64,000 bases of DNA from Armillaria gallica (Eukaryota > Basidiomycota > Agaricomycetes > Agaricales > Physalacriaceae), in NCBI GenBank assembly GCA_037576215.1, contig JBANDB010000019.1, positions 69,501-133,500 on the forward strand, written 5' to 3'. Positions within the stretch are counted from its first letter, which is position 1, and each line of letters starts with the position of its first letter. Positions 13,018 to 26,800 of this stretch are shown here, piece by piece. The notes below the pieces were generated by a model. It did not search any database and had not been told where the DNA came from. It saw nothing but the letters and a program-made list of their open reading frames with translations. A program made the position numbers and the translations under genes.

Positions 13018-16000
13018 CCATCTACTCCTACCAGAGAGAATGATCATTTTGATTTTTCGGCTCCAGTTACACCAGAGCAGAATCATCATGCAGAATGGGA
13101 GCAGGATTGTCTTCAGCATCTTCAGATGACCTCCCCCTCTATCCATTGTGATAGATCACCACATCCAGGTTCTGATCCTAATATTGAACTTCCATGTTTT
13201 AATATACCACCTGAGACTCATATCTCATCTCAGTTGGATTGTCCACATGAATATCCCATGCCTGTAGTACCAGCTCTTCCTGTTTTTTCCACCAGAGGTC
13301 GATGTCATAGACAGTTATGTAGTGGTGCTCCTGAAGGACAGACATCTGCATTTGATAATACTTCTGTTCCACAAGGCCATGGACGTGGGGGTGGTTGAGG
13401 ATATGGGCAAGGGAGAGCTATTGAAATTTATCCTCCACACACTGAGCCACCACAAAATATTGACCAAACAACTTCTGCTGAGCACCACCACCAATCACCA
13501 TCACCTATAAGAGAGTCACTACTATTACCTTCACCACCTCTACAGCCACCATTACCATTACCACATCAACATCAACCACCACATGCTATTTCTGTACAAC
13601 TTCCTCTGGCAAGATGTCCATATGCTGAAGTGCACTCTCAGCATAATATTGGAAGTAGAAAGTATGTTTGTGAACATTGTGGGGCATTACATTGGCATGA
13701 TGAATGACTTAAGAGTAAGTCAAGAGTTACATTGCAATTTGGAATGTGCTGTCTATAAGGGCAGGTTAAATTACCTCCCCTTCTTCCTGCTCCTGCCATT
13801 CTTCAAAATCTTCTTTGTGGCAACAATCCATTGTCAAAAGCCTTCTTACAAGATATCAGGCAGTATAATGCAGCATTGGCATTTACATCTTTAGCTGTAA
13901 AAGTTGATGAGGTAATTATCAGTTCTTCAGGACCATACTGCTTCCATGTATCTGGCAAGCTTCATCACCAGATGGGATCCCTGCTGCCTCAGGAAGAAGG
14001 AAAATTGTCTTATGCACAGCTGTACATACATGATCCAGTGGAGACATTGAGTATGCATAATCATCGCAATCCTAATCTAAATCCTGAAATCATATCTCAA
14101 TTACAGGATTTAATGCAGGATGTAAATCCATATGTTGCTTTATATCGACATGCATATCTCATTATGAAAGACAAACCCCATGAAGAGTATCCAAATATTG
14201 AAGTGTGATTGCATGTGGGTGATGGAACTGATGGGCAACAATATAATCTTCCAACAGTAGATGAGTTGGCTGCTATTATTCCTGGAGATGGATCTGAGCC
14301 TGTTCAAAATGATTGAGACATTGTTTTATGTATGCATGATCATTCTCTCAAGTGCATTAGTCAACTTCATCCAAGTTATCAATCTCCTCATTATGTTCTT
14401 CTTTTTCCATATGGAGAATTGGGTTTGAATATACATATGCTCCTGGAAGAGACTGAAACAAGTCAATGTAGAGAACATAAAAGGCTTACTCAACATATGT
14501 ATTATGCTTATTGCCTACAGGACCATCCAATTTTTTAACCAAATGCATCATTGTATAGAGCAGGAAGGCTCTACCAGCAGTATATTGTAGATGCATGGTC
14601 ATCAATTGAACAAAATAATCTCAACTAGGTTCGACACAATCAGAAAACTATTCATGCAGATCTGTATAAAGGATTGGTTGATGCAACAACCAATGCAGAT
14701 GGATTGGAAAACTCTGGCCAGCATATTGTCTTACCATCATCACATATTGGAAGTCCATGTGCAATGTACCAGCTGTACCAAGACTCTATGGCAATCTGTA
14801 GAGCCTTACAGAAGCCAGATATCTTTCTTACAATGACAGCAAACCCACAGTGGCCAGAAATTGTAAAGGCTCTGAAGTGTACAGATGGACTAGATCAGAA
14901 GGTGGAGGATCAACCAGATATTGTAGCCAAGGTTTTCCAGTTGAAGAAGAAGGCCTTACTGGAAGAAATTAAGAAGGGTGGAATATTTGGAAAAGTAAGG
15001 GCTATGGTGCATACTATTGAATTTCAGAAGTGTGGACTCCCTCATATGCATCTTTTGATTTTTCTGGATCCTGAAGACAAGATTCGCACACCTGCTGATG
15101 CTGATTCAGTCTCATGTGCTCAGATTCCTGATCCTGTTACTCAACCAATTCTTTATGAGATTGTCACCAGATGCATGGTTCATGGTCCATGTGATCATCG
15201 CTGCAAGAAGCCTGATGGCTGCTGTTCAAAAAACTTTCCAAAAGACTTCAATGAGCACACTGAATTCACCAATGATAGATATCCCAATTTGGCACATCCT
15301 AACAATGGTTGTGAGTATGTTAAAATGCGTGGCGAAACCTATACTGTCTATACCAACCATGATATTGTCCCATACAATTCTTATCTCAGTGCAAAATATA
15401 ACTGTCATATCAATGTGGAGGTTTGTGTTTCTGTCAAGGCCATCAAATATATCCATAAATACATCTACAAGGGCCATGACAGGACTACATTAGAGGTTCA
15501 GGATCATGATGAGATCAAGGAGTTTTTGGATGCACGCTACATCTCTGCTATTGAATCATGCTGGAGGATCTTTTCATTTTGGCTACATCAGGAGGAGCCA
15601 AATGTTGTCTGTCTTCAGGTCCATCTCCCTGATAAACAGCTTATCACATATGATGAGAATGACAGTCCAGAAGAGGTGTTAGCAGCTGCAGAGGCAAAGA
15701 CAACTACTCTGTTACAATGGTTTGAGCTCAATAAGAGAGATCCAAATGCATGCCAATATCTATATCAGGAGACTCCTGCTCACTATACCTGGAATAAGAG
15801 GAAGTGGAATCTACACCAAAAATATACTACTATTGGCTGAATGTATCAAGCTGCCCCCTCATCTGGTGAATGATTCTATCTGCAGCTTCTTTTGACTGCT
15901 GTTACCAGTGCTCAATCCTTCCAACACTTATGCACTGTCAACAATGTGGAGTGTGCTACTTTTAAAGAAGCATGCATTGCTATGGGATTACTGGAAAATG

Positions 16001-17828
16001 ATAATGAATGGAGACAATGTTTACAGGAGGCAGCTATTATGCAGTCAGGAGCACAGTTGCAATCACTATTTGTGACCCTTCTTCTTTTCTGCCAGCCAGC
16101 AAAGCCAGATGAGCTGTGAGAGGAGTTCAAGGAGAATATTTGTGATGATTTGGCACATAAGCTCTGCCAATGTGATGTTCCAAATCCAACAGATGCTCAG
16201 CTCTATGATTTTGGTCTCCATCTTATCAATAAGCTTCTTCAATCTCATAGTCATTGTCTCTCTGAGTGGACTGAGATGCCAGCCTCTATCATAGACTGGG
16301 CTGCTTATGAAGATAATCCTCTTCTGGCTGCACAGCTGGCCTATGATATCTCATCTCTGCAGCAATTAGTTGCTAACAATCTCCAAACATTCAATGAAGA
16401 GCAAAAGACTGCTTATAATACTGTGTTTGACTCTGCTATGAATGAACGAGAGAAATTGGTATTTCTGCATAGTGCTGGAGGTGGTGGAAAGACTTTTGTG
16501 TGCAATACTATTGCTGCTGCCATTCATGCTTAAGGAAAGATTGCATTGACCTGTGCCTTCTCTAGTATATCAGCAATTCTCTTAGTTGGAGGGCATACCA
16601 GCCACAGCACCTTCAAAATTCCAATTCCCTCACATGATGATACAACATGCAGCATTCATAGAGGGACTCACTTAGCTGAACTTCTTTGTAGATCTTCTCT
16701 CATCATTTGGGATAAAGTTCCTCTGCAGAATTGACATGATATTGAGACTGTTGATTGTACTCTTTGTGATGTCTGCAATAAGGATGTTCCTTTTGGTGGA
16801 AAAACTGTACTTTTTAGTGGTATGTGTCCTTATTCTGAGTCACTATAGATTGTCATTTTTGATTATTTATTTTATGAGACTTTCATCAGACATTGCCAGT
16901 TGTTTCACAAGGATCACAGGAGCAGATTGTTGCAGCTTCATTTCGCCATTCACCTTTATGGCCTCACATTGAAGTCATTCATTTGAAGAAAAACATGCGC
17001 CTGGATCAGACTCCTGAAAATGTAGAGTTTGCCCATTGGCTACTTACTGTTGGTGCAGGTGAAGGACTTACTGATGATCATACTATCACTCTTCCTGCTT
17101 CTATGCATCTGGCCAACAATTCACTCTCTGAACTCATTAAATATATCTATCCAAACATTCAAGCTGGCCACTTCCAAGACTGTTTCTTTTTAGAATGAAC
17201 AATTCTCTCTGGATGCAATGATGATGTTGATGAAATCAATCAACAGGTTCTAGATATGTTTCCAGGACAAGAGACAGTCTATTGGAGTACAGACAAGACA
17301 ATAGAGGAAGAGTTAGATGATCCTGCTACTCTTTATCCAGTAGAGTTTCTTCAAAATTTCAATGCCTCTGGATTGCCATGTGCAAAGCTGGCTCTCAAAG
17401 TTGGATGTCCTCTTATGCTTCTCCACAATCTGGATTCAGCAAATGGCCTATGCAATGGGACACAAATGATTCTCACACATTTCCATCCACATGTATTAGA
17501 ATGTCATCTTCTCAGTGGTAACAATGCAGGCAAGGCTGTTTTCATCCCACACATCACAATCAATGCAGATACAGCTGAACTTCCTATTGCATTTTCACGT
17601 CGCCAATTTCCAGTCAGGTTGGCTTTTGCAATAACAATCAACAAGTCTCAAGGACAGTCAGTTACTTATGTTGGATTAGATTTATGTACTCCTGTTTTTT
17701 CTCATGGACAACTGTATGTAGCACTTAGCCATTGCACTTCTGGACAATGGATTCAAGTTCTCTTTCCAGATACAGAAAAAGGTATAAATACTTTGAATAT
17801 TGTATACCCTGAGGCTCTATTACATTGA
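13018..17828 (+). pseudogene. Helitron Rep-PIF1 helicase gene, decayed
   Basis: Reads as one frame for most of its length, about 1,580 codons, with many stops. The N-terminal 200 residues are Pro/His/Gly-rich and lead into a CxxCGALHW zinc-finger-like motif (near 13670-13700). The Helitron-like N domain follows. The HUH nuclease motif GLPHMHLLIF has its histidines at 15043 and 15049, and the two-tyrosine motif KYIHKYIYKG lies at 15445-15474. The PIF1 helicase has Walker A SAGGGGKTF (16471-16497) and ends with NKSQGQS and HGQLYVALSH. The usual Arg of that last motif (ALSR) is His, a G-to-A change at CpG. TGA replaces a plausible CGA Arg at about 13399, 13705, 14206, 14314, 15838, 15871, 16117, 16732 and 17196; a few TAA/TAG also occur. 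A frame break at 16820-16878 has GTATGT...AG ends and may be a 59-base intron. Confidence 0.9.
15001..15500 (+). other. Helitron Rep (HUH-Y2) catalytic core
   Basis: This is the part of the Helitron protein that nicks and joins DNA. It holds the metal-binding HxH pair in LPHMHLL (histidine codons 15043-15045 and 15049-15051) and, about 135 residues later, the tyrosine motif with Tyr codons at 15448 and 15460 spaced YxxxY, plus a further Tyr at 15466. This stretch lies in the longest uninterrupted segment of the gene (14674-15840, 388 codons), so the catalytic residues survive although the gene as a whole cannot be translated. Confidence 0.85.
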
Positions 17829-17840
17829 TAATACATATTT

Positions 17841-20800
17841 GTTTCTGAACTAATAACTGACACTCCCAAGTAATAAGCTGGGTTTGGGGCAGGCCCCAAC
17901 AAGCCGAAGTCCTGTGTTGTAGTCAGGTTGCTGGGACCTGAGGTACGAGGGTCTGGCAATCATGACAAAGACATGGGGCATAGGCTTGTCCAATAATACT
18001 GCAGGTGAGCTGCAAGAGCCGAGCATGTGTGCTTTCTGCCATCAAAGCTAGGCTGAGTGAGGTAGCAGACTAATTTATTCAAGTTAAGAGTTTTTTGCTT
18101 AGGGGTACAACATCATTGGTATGTGCCTATCCTTGGCTTTGGTGTCATTACTGAAATGGGCTCATTTGGGGTGTTACTGAAAGCAATGGCGCACATAGAC
18201 AGACCATACAGCTATGTACTAGGTAAGTGTTTCTTCACCTTCAAACTTGGGCTAATTGGCATCCATACAGACAATGATATTGAATATAATTGTTGTGAGT
18301 ACATCACTTTATTGGGGGTATATGCGCGCTAATGACTGGCTACAGTGATTTTCAATGAAGCAGCTGGTGTGATAAATAACATGCTGTGCAGAGAACATAC
18401 AAGCTAACGAAGGAGGGAGTAATGCAGGTAGCATACTGCATAGCGAGTAATAGGGTTAGAGGTGGCATGTGGAGGGTAGAACATACATAAGGTACTAAGG
18501 CAGTCAACATAAGCAGTTGCAGAGGTCAGATAGAGGCGACCACATTGACATGCATCTTTGAGGGATCAACAGAGAGATGAACTTGACATGTCGACAGCTG
18601 TCTCTATTGTTGCCAGGTCTGTTACCATGGTGGCTGGTGCACAGAGTTTCAGTGAAAGCAAGCTTATAAAGTGAAATAGAGGTAACATGCAATGAGCATA
18701 GGACTCGGTTAATGCTGCTCAAATGTGATGGCCCTCAAATGCTAGTCAGGTCCTATGGCCAACTCCTGACTAGTCTGTGCCAGGTCCGTTGAGTAAGCTA
18801 CCCAGTCTAATGAAGTTCGTGTTTTGTGGATGAGAGTGCTTGATGATGGTAGTGGTGATGTAAGCTAGCATTCAGTGGGTCAACACTATTTTAATTTAGA
18901 CTCCAATGCCTACTTTGTCCAGAATGTCCACCATGCCCCTGCTGTTCTGATAACAACAGGAAACTGATATTCTATCTATGACACTTGATGGTGAACTCAT
19001 TAGCCTCGCTATAGAGGATGCTTTCAGTACTCCCTCTTTTCGGCACTCATTCATTCTGACACTCTTGAGCACATGGACCTGAGGAAATCGAGGTCAGCAG
19101 TCCTTTGATTATCTGGTCCAGAACTGTCAGATTGAAGCTGGATGACACTTATAGATTGGAGGGAGTGATGAGAGCTTACTTTTCCCGGCATGACGGTATG
19201 CCAATGGACCTTGATAATACCATTTTACTCATAGGGGCAAACAACAGGATGTCTGCATCTCTGATATTCTCCATGGTGGTTACATCAGAAATAGTTTTAA
19301 CAACAATGATGTGAGCACAAGTAAAGAGACTTTGACTTTCGAGGTGCTCCTTGAAATAAGGTAGGTCTCCTTCTTGTCAGCATCACTTATCACTTATTGA
19401 GGAACAGAGATGTACATATAGTCAAGTGATACTAATAGTGACATTCTTGTCTTCTGGGGAGGATACACAACAATTTAGATGGAGGGAGTGTTGCTGGCAA
19501 GCACATTGCACAGGTTCCCTCGAATTCCTGCTAACTGATCCTTGTTTCAGGTATTATGGCTGGATATCTATTTATAGGTCTCCTTCTACCTGTACTATGC
19601 TATGTATCATTACTTTGGCCACTAAGCGCATTACATTTTCATTTTTGACTGTAAAATGAACCAGTAAACTCAGCGTCTCAACAAAAACCAACATTAAGGA
19701 TCCCTACTTATTGCCATCTCCTGGTGTCAACTTTCCAATCATATCAATATGTGCTCTCTTTTATATCTAGCTTTGATAATCTTGTTTTATAATCTCTCCA
19801 ATTTTGATCTATAACTCTCATTCGTGCCAATACTGGTGCTATGTACCAACAATCACATCACTTTACAGGATTTCTGATGGAATGAGAATGCTTCAAAACT
19901 CAAAGCTAGCTTGATATGTGGCAAAGGCCTACTGACAGGCATTGGCACTCATTTTATAATGGCATTGGTTGCTTATCAGACCACAGCAAAGGTGAAGGTT
20001 GTCTCTCCAAGTGGCATTATGACATGTCATGCCTATGGATCTCTTTTTCATGGCTGAATACTCAACATTTGCCACCTGCCCCAATCCAAACTATTAATAC
20101 AGCATGGCTTCAAGTCGACGTCTTGAGCATCTCATCAAGGATGGGTATCATGGCCATCAAAAGCCAGATGATATTTAGTGATGAATCAATTGAATTGCCT
20201 AGAAAGGTATCATGAAATGTGGAAGCAGTCTCATGATGGTATCTTCAAAGTCTTTCTTTTTTCCAGTCATTGCTCATTGTCATCTAGAAGCTGCCAATGC
20301 CAATCTGAATCTATTAGTATCAGGACAGAGACATCAGAGGTGTAGGTCAAACCTTTCCAATTCTATTTGCTTCAATTTTATCCTAGCCATCTAGTGACAA
20401 CCTAACCACTCTGTGGCCCATCAATTCCAGTTGAACCTACTTTGCTGTGGAATGTGCTTGTGTATAGCTTGTGAGCTGGATCGGCAGGATTCTCGTTTTG
20501 GAAAGTTTCTTGTCTTCTTTCCTGGATCAAACATCTTGGTCTTCATACAGTGACCATACATTGATGCACGTCTTCTTTTCTGGATCTATATTATCCCATG
20601 TGTCTGAATATCCCTTCAGATTCTCTTGGTATACCAAAATCTCCTGTCTGTCATCATGCAATCCATTCATGTTTTTCTTCAGAACCTGCTTGCAGCAGAT
20701 ATCATCCTCCTGCATATTCCACCACCTCTACAAATCTCTCAGCTGCAGGCTCCTATTGGGAAAATCCAAGACAGGCTTCACTTGTTGCAGAGCACAGTGC

Positions 20801-22481
20801 AGACAATACATATATCCTGATGACAAGATTGGATTGTCGCCACTTTCAGTTGTATTCTATCAATGTCGTCATGGAGATTATTTTTTTTGCATGTATCTGA
20901 GTCATTCAGATTTGATGGACCATAGTATCTCGGTCCAGTTTGTAGGTACTGGTGTCGCATTGAGGTGCTTGACCTGGATCTATGGCCAACCTTGTACAAA
21001 TCCTCTTCCACATGCTTGGGTGTCCTCGCAGACATCAGCTGGACTTTTGCACCAGAAGGGGGGTCCAATGCATCATCACTTCAGTGTCATGATGGTCCTC
21101 AGCATGTCAGAGAGTAGTGAATTTCTTTGTTCATTCATTATTTCATGCCTCTCTTTTGCCCATGGAAGGTCAAATGGTTTAAGGGCATAAACGTGGGACT
21201 GCACAAATCACGGCAAAGTTGAGAAATCTCTGCCTACATCTCAAGATATGTTTCTCCCCTGCATCAATCTCGTCTCGTTCTGTTGATGAGCCTCAGTTTG
21301 GCTGCGAATGTCTGAATGCTGAATATGTTGACTTTGTTAAAAGGTACTTGGACCTCTATTCCTTCTTATACCATCACATTGTTCCAGTATCAGGTGCTCG
21401 TCAATCGTTTAAATCAATATGACCTTGGTGACTTGGACATTCAGTGATGATTTACATGTGCTGAGAGAAGTTGTTTTGATGGCCAGTCACTCCTGTCGCA
21501 CTACTGGTTGCTTCTTTTTTCTATACCTATGGATGCAGCGTGTCTGACATCTTGTAGGTTGTTCCAATAAATAAACTTTAATGAAAAAGGGAAATTACTT
21601 GTTTTTGCTTGTGCATTTGGGTGTGAGGATAAGGTTTGTGACAGACCTCCTTTCCCTTATATCCTAAAAATTCAGTGTCTGCTATCTCTTTTATTCTCCC
21701 TGGAGACTGTCAGAAGACCCATTTTTGAATATGTTTCAGATACAGTATTGGCAGTGCAATATGCATTTTTGTTGAGAAGGTGGCAAGTCAATGGTGATAC
21801 CCAGGTAGCCTTTGATACACTAAAAGATGTACCTTGGGATGTACCTCCAGATTTTGCAAAACCAGAGACTTACCATGCATGCCTGATCAGAGCCTTGAGC
21901 TTGTGATATGCATAAGACACTTGACTGTACGATTTAAGTTCTATGCTCTGATATCTATCCCATCAACAACAACACCCTTTTCTGTTCAATCCATGACAAA
22001 GATCTTTTCACAAAGCCATGACATCCTTTCAAAGCCTGAGTCCGCTTTCCTTTCTTTTGCTATCACCACCAAATTTTGCATTTAACTATTCCCTCTTACC
22101 TTTGCGCAATTGTAGTACTTCCCATAGGAATTTATCTTTCCCTCCATTCTCTGAACACTGCAAAGGTGTCCTTCTACCACCCAATTAGTCGATATGGCCC
22201 AGCTTGAATAGTAGTATCTGTTTTCTTGCTGAGGTAGTGATCTGCTAGGTGAAAAATGTAAGCCTCTGTCATTTAATCATGTGTGCATTATGACTTATGT
22301 TTTGTATTATAGTACTTCGTGTGCATGTGAATGGCCACACTCCACATAAATTGACAATGAAATCGATGTGCACTGCCCTTGCTGAGCAGCTGGCTAAATT
22401 TGACTGGATATCATCCATCACCTATTCACCTGATTTATCTGCAATGACTTGCCTTCACCCCTACAAAAAGACAACTTGAAG
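17841..22481. other. No confident gene; possible coding debris
   Basis: Long stretch of decayed sequence. A 239-codon plus-strand frame at 20471-21190 is the longest, but overlapping frames in other phases look equally protein-like (for example 20598-20900, rich in Ser/Pro/Tyr), and none shows a motif I know. A possible start with good context, ATGGCTTCAAGTCGACG at about 20104, opens a charged 20-residue stretch before stops. I see no terminal repeats or target duplications here. Confidence 0.4.
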
Positions 22482-23803
22482 ATGTCAGCAAAGACCTTGG
22501 AGGACACTGGCCAAGAAATCAAGGAAATGCTTGGCCTATTAATGAATGTGATCACATCTCTTGAGGGGAAAAGATCACAGATCCAGTCCCTCCAACAGGA
22601 TCAGAGGACTATACTATCCCAAATACACCAGATCCCAGTGGAGGTGCTGATGGAGATCCTCTGTCACATGTGGACAGCGGTTAATAATCCCTATGGAGCT
22701 CATATTGCAGGATTCAATATTTTTACCATTTCACAGGGCCTATGATATCTCAGCCAAGTGTGCAAGACCTGGAGGGATGGGAAACAATTTCTATTCAAGT
22801 TCCACATGTGGGAACTGGGCACTGGCATGTAAACAGGGATGTAGTTGGAATGCTCCAATGCATGCTTGAATGCAGCTTGGAATATCCCCTTGATTTCCTC
22901 TTTCAGCACAAAATTGGCATACCACAAGAAGAATTAAGTGCCATGCACCGGTACTTGCACATCTTGATGAATCATTCAGTGTGGTGGAGAAGAGTTGAGT
23001 TCATCGTCCATCTGTCATTTCTTACACATCTCTCTGTCACCCATGGGAAGGTTGATTGGTTAACTGATGCATATATATGATGTGGGGGGTTGTATGGGCT
23101 CAAATCAGATCCTATCACAGCCTTCAAAATTTCCCCAAGGCTGAGGAGTGTCCATGTGAGAGGCATAACCCACGACACTCATATCCATTTCTCCACTGCT
23201 AATCTGGTCTCCTTTTTGGATGAAAGAGAATTTTGTGGTGACCTTTTCGCTCTGCGCTATGTCAATATTGTCAAATTGTCTCTAAAACTACTCTTGTTTT
23301 CATATCACGACAATGGTACAAGGGTACTGCACAATGGATCACCACCATCTGAACCTCATGTTATAAGCCAGTCAATACAGTCACTTTCTGTGTCTTCAGC
23401 AAGCTTCTTGCACAGTATCAAGCTACCAGCTCTATGCGAAGTCATCCTCACAGCTAGCTATGACGAGGTGACCATGTTCTTCTGGGATAGCCTTCCCAAG
23501 GATGTCCTTGTGGCACTGTCTCAATCCATTTGCCATTCAAACTGTTAACTGATTCAACTCTGTGTCATGGACACAGCCATCATATGCCATGATCTTGTGG
23601 CAGTTCTGTAACTAACTCCACATCTGGAGGATTTGTTTCAGTTCCACCGATGAGATGAGGATGATGATCCAGGTATGAATTCACTGGTAGAGCAGTTGGA
23701 CTCAGATGATGAAGAGGATCTAGAGGTACTCAGGAGAAGTGGTCTTACCCTTCGCTTTGGAAGTTCTAATGATAGTAGATATGATGATTCATATTCTGTG
23801 TAG
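22482..23803 (+). pseudogene. F-box/LRR-like gene (copy 1), decayed
   Basis: The start ATG at 22482 opens a predicted coiled coil (about residues 10-45), followed by an F-box-like helix pair IPVEVLMEILCHM and, after a TGA at 22743, LSQVCKTWRDG, the 'cage' seen in mushroom F-box-like proteins. The later part (22742-23548 frame) reads as leucine-rich-repeat-like sequence with motifs such as LQCMLECSLEYPLDF and HLSVTHGKV. The end is acidic (DEDDDPG, LDSDDEEDLE), stopping with TAG at 23801. Family members recruit substrates to SCF ubiquitin ligases. There are at least five in-frame stops (TGA at 22743 and 23078 fit CGA decay) and one frameshift near 22820. No intron is needed. Similar genes lie at 28398 and 30355. 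Confidence 0.7.
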
Positions 23804-26800
23804 GTATCTTTTGCCTGTTCCTCTAATCAGTATGGCCAGTTCTTGAGCTCAATGTTTCTGAGATGATATTCAAAATGGCATGTCAGGTCACCACCTTTAC
23901 TCCAAAACGTAGACTTGACAGTTGGCACCAGGTGAACGACAGTGTCAGTATCATCATACTGTGTCACCCCATTTGATTCGTATTGACATGCAGAACTACA
24001 GGTAATCTCAAGTGTGGTCTACTCTTGGTAACACATATGAAGGGCCAAAAGAAGGTCACATCAGCTGGACTCCCAAAGAAAATAATGAGCTTTGGGAACA
24101 ACCTGTCCACCCATGAATAACAGAAGAGTAATGGGCACTCAAAGATCTCCGAGAACCACGAAAGGAACATGCATATGTAAGTAAGCAGAATGTACCTGAC
24201 AACCATGAGAATCAGACATTCAGGCTAGTTGGTTGTGAAGCGCCATTTTGAAGCACTGCCACAATGAGTTTACTGCCTGAAAGTAGGACTGCATACACCT
24301 TAAATCGGACACAAAGACAGAAACCTTCAGGGATAGTGTATGCGGAAGAGACAAAAGATTCCAGGGAGCGACATCCCCAAAGGTGAAGCTAAGAGAAAAA
24401 CAAGTGTGATTTGTATTGGAATCATATAAAGTTATATTCATTTCATCAAGCCTTCTATCTCAGCAACATCAGTAAGGTACCTTTTTGAATGGAAAATGAT
24501 ATTCCTCCTATGGCTTTCCTTTTATCATTCTTACAATAAATTCTGGCCAGGTACCTATGTCCTTCATTCTCTCAGGACCTTAATTGAGATATGCTTTCAC
24601 CATGTCCAAAACCTTTGGATCAATTTTACCCAAAATATCCAACATCCCTCCCTAAACCCAAAGAATCAACAATCCATTCCATCATCTGCATAGCAAAATC
24701 ACTTGTCTAGACTTTGTCCTGCATAATCTTCCCATCCTCACTTCACAAAATCACTGTCCTCAACGACCTCGAACATCTGGATATACTTGCCATGATGGCA
24801 AGCCAACAGCCCCATAAATGAAATGTCAGCTCTCTTCTTCTGTAGTCAGCAAAGTACTTCCTCCTGCCATATGACTTCTGCCTGATCAGTGGGATTACCT
24901 GCACAGAGGCCAGAGAAACAGAATCCACGCTTGACAGAGTTCATGGTGATCATTGTCGAAGATGAGACATGGAGTTGCAGGGATCAAGCAAAGAGAACAT
25001 TGAGCACTACAAAGGCATGAGGGTCAGCCAGTATCGAGATTAATCAAAGAGTCATGAATGTTTGAATTAAAGTACCAGTGATTCACGACTCTGCTTTTCT
25101 GTCAGCATAGATCTGTAATGTAGAAGGAGATCAAACATACTGTGTTGGGCATTAGTCTGTGCCAGCAAGGAGACTCGGGGAAGCGATAGCATCCCAGTTA
25201 ATGAATACAGTAAAAAAAAACAGAGGAAAGCATGCACAGTCATCAAGTGAGCGATCACCAATGCCCTTCTACCCACATCACTGTGAACAAAATAATCTTG
25301 GAGCCAAACTGTGTGCATGCGACTGCAGGCTAGAGAGGATATATGATATTCTGAAAAAATGGAGACCTGATTATATGCACGTCCAAACATCAGATAAAGA
25401 TCGCTAGGGATGAAGAGATGGCTGCTGTACATGAAATATTTTCCTCTTGCAGGCTTGTTCCATGTGCATGAAACTGCACTTGGGGCAGGTTTGCTGTTGG
25501 CTTGTTGACCATATCGCCACCAGACTGTTCATCCTCATTGAATGCCAAAACTGTCCAAGATTTGTTGGAAGCTTGATCAATTGATCAATAACGAGACCTG
25601 AAGTATGTTCAGTATCTCGGGAGTACTTGGTGTTCAGGCTGGCACACCTATTGAATGAGGTCCATGTCTTCAGTTTTCCTTTCGATGACTGAGCGCTGCA
25701 TCAAGTACTGAAGCACTGAGAAACTAGTTGTGAGCCAGGCGATGGATTGACCAATGCATGCTGCAATATGATGCTAGTGGTACAAGATGGGACATGAATA
25801 ATATCAGACCTTGAAGCTAATCCATCATCATCGCACCTCATGACCTTGTCTTTTCATGACCAGTTTAATATGATGACTTTCACTTTGCCAACCTCTTTGT
25901 CATCATTGATGGTATATTGCAGTGTCAGGATCAGCCAGGCCATTGTAGATTATGATGGCCTGAATTTTTCTAAATGAGTCAAACTGAATTGGTAAAGAGA
26001 AAGCAGCATTGACATACCTTGATGGTGCAAAGCATGTGCTCTCTCAGCATTCCTGCCACATCTCAAGGCCATCTCAAAGTCACAGCAGACCTGGCAGTGG
26101 TGGGTTTCTGCAGAGAGAAAATCTTTTGGTCTCACCCTCTGTATAGTTAACAACAAGACCAGATCATGGTAATTTGAACTGCAATGATTCATACTCAGTA
26201 AAATTGACCTCATCAATCATGGCAAAGTGTATCAATACCATACTCTTCAATGGTGGCTGTATAGGTAAATATCCAAGTGTCTGGGATGACCAGAATGTCA
26301 GCAGGCAGGATATATGGCAGTATGTACATGAGAAATCATCACCATCACTTACAACAGGCCTACTTATAATCCCAGACTAAGAAGGTTATTGCAGGATTAA
26401 TAGTCTGGGCCAGTTAGATATGGTGTAATTCCACATCTGAGAATATGTTAGGCCTCCTGCCTCTGGCTAAAGATGAGGCACCTACCTGGAGACCACCCAG
26501 TGATGTATCGTGAGGACAGAGGGAAAAGCTATCCAAATCTTGCTGACAGGTCTTCACGTCATACATGCAATGTGTGATCCAAGAGATACTTGAATGAGGT
26601 AAGACAAATGCCTCAGTCATCACTGTAGACCTGGACGGAGGTCGTGGGAGACTTCACAAGATCCTTGGGGCATCCCTCTGAAGACCACGTTGATATCAAC
26701 TCTCAGAAAGGATGAAAAGTATGAGCTGACAATACTTGTATTTCTCGCTATGGCATGTTGATGCTTGACACTGTATAAATATCTTCAATGGATGATAGAC

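Larger units (their letters stand above)
13018..17900 (+). mobile_element. Autonomous Helitron, decayed
   Basis: Rolling-circle transposon recognised from its single long Rep-helicase gene (13018-17828). The element is larger than the gene, but its exact ends were not found. A perfect 7-base stem with a 2-base loop (TTGGGGC AG GCCCCAA, about 17885-17900) lies roughly 60 bases after the stop and is a candidate for the hairpin that precedes a Helitron 3' end; however, no CTRR terminus follows within a dozen bases, so this is unproven. Helitrons make no target duplication, so the boundaries need comparison with an empty site. Confidence 0.8.

Noticed and set aside
20471..21190. 239-codon plus-strand ORF as a real gene
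   Set aside because: Ser/Cys/Leu-rich with no motif; overlapping frames on both strands look as plausible, which is typical of stop-poor shadow frames.
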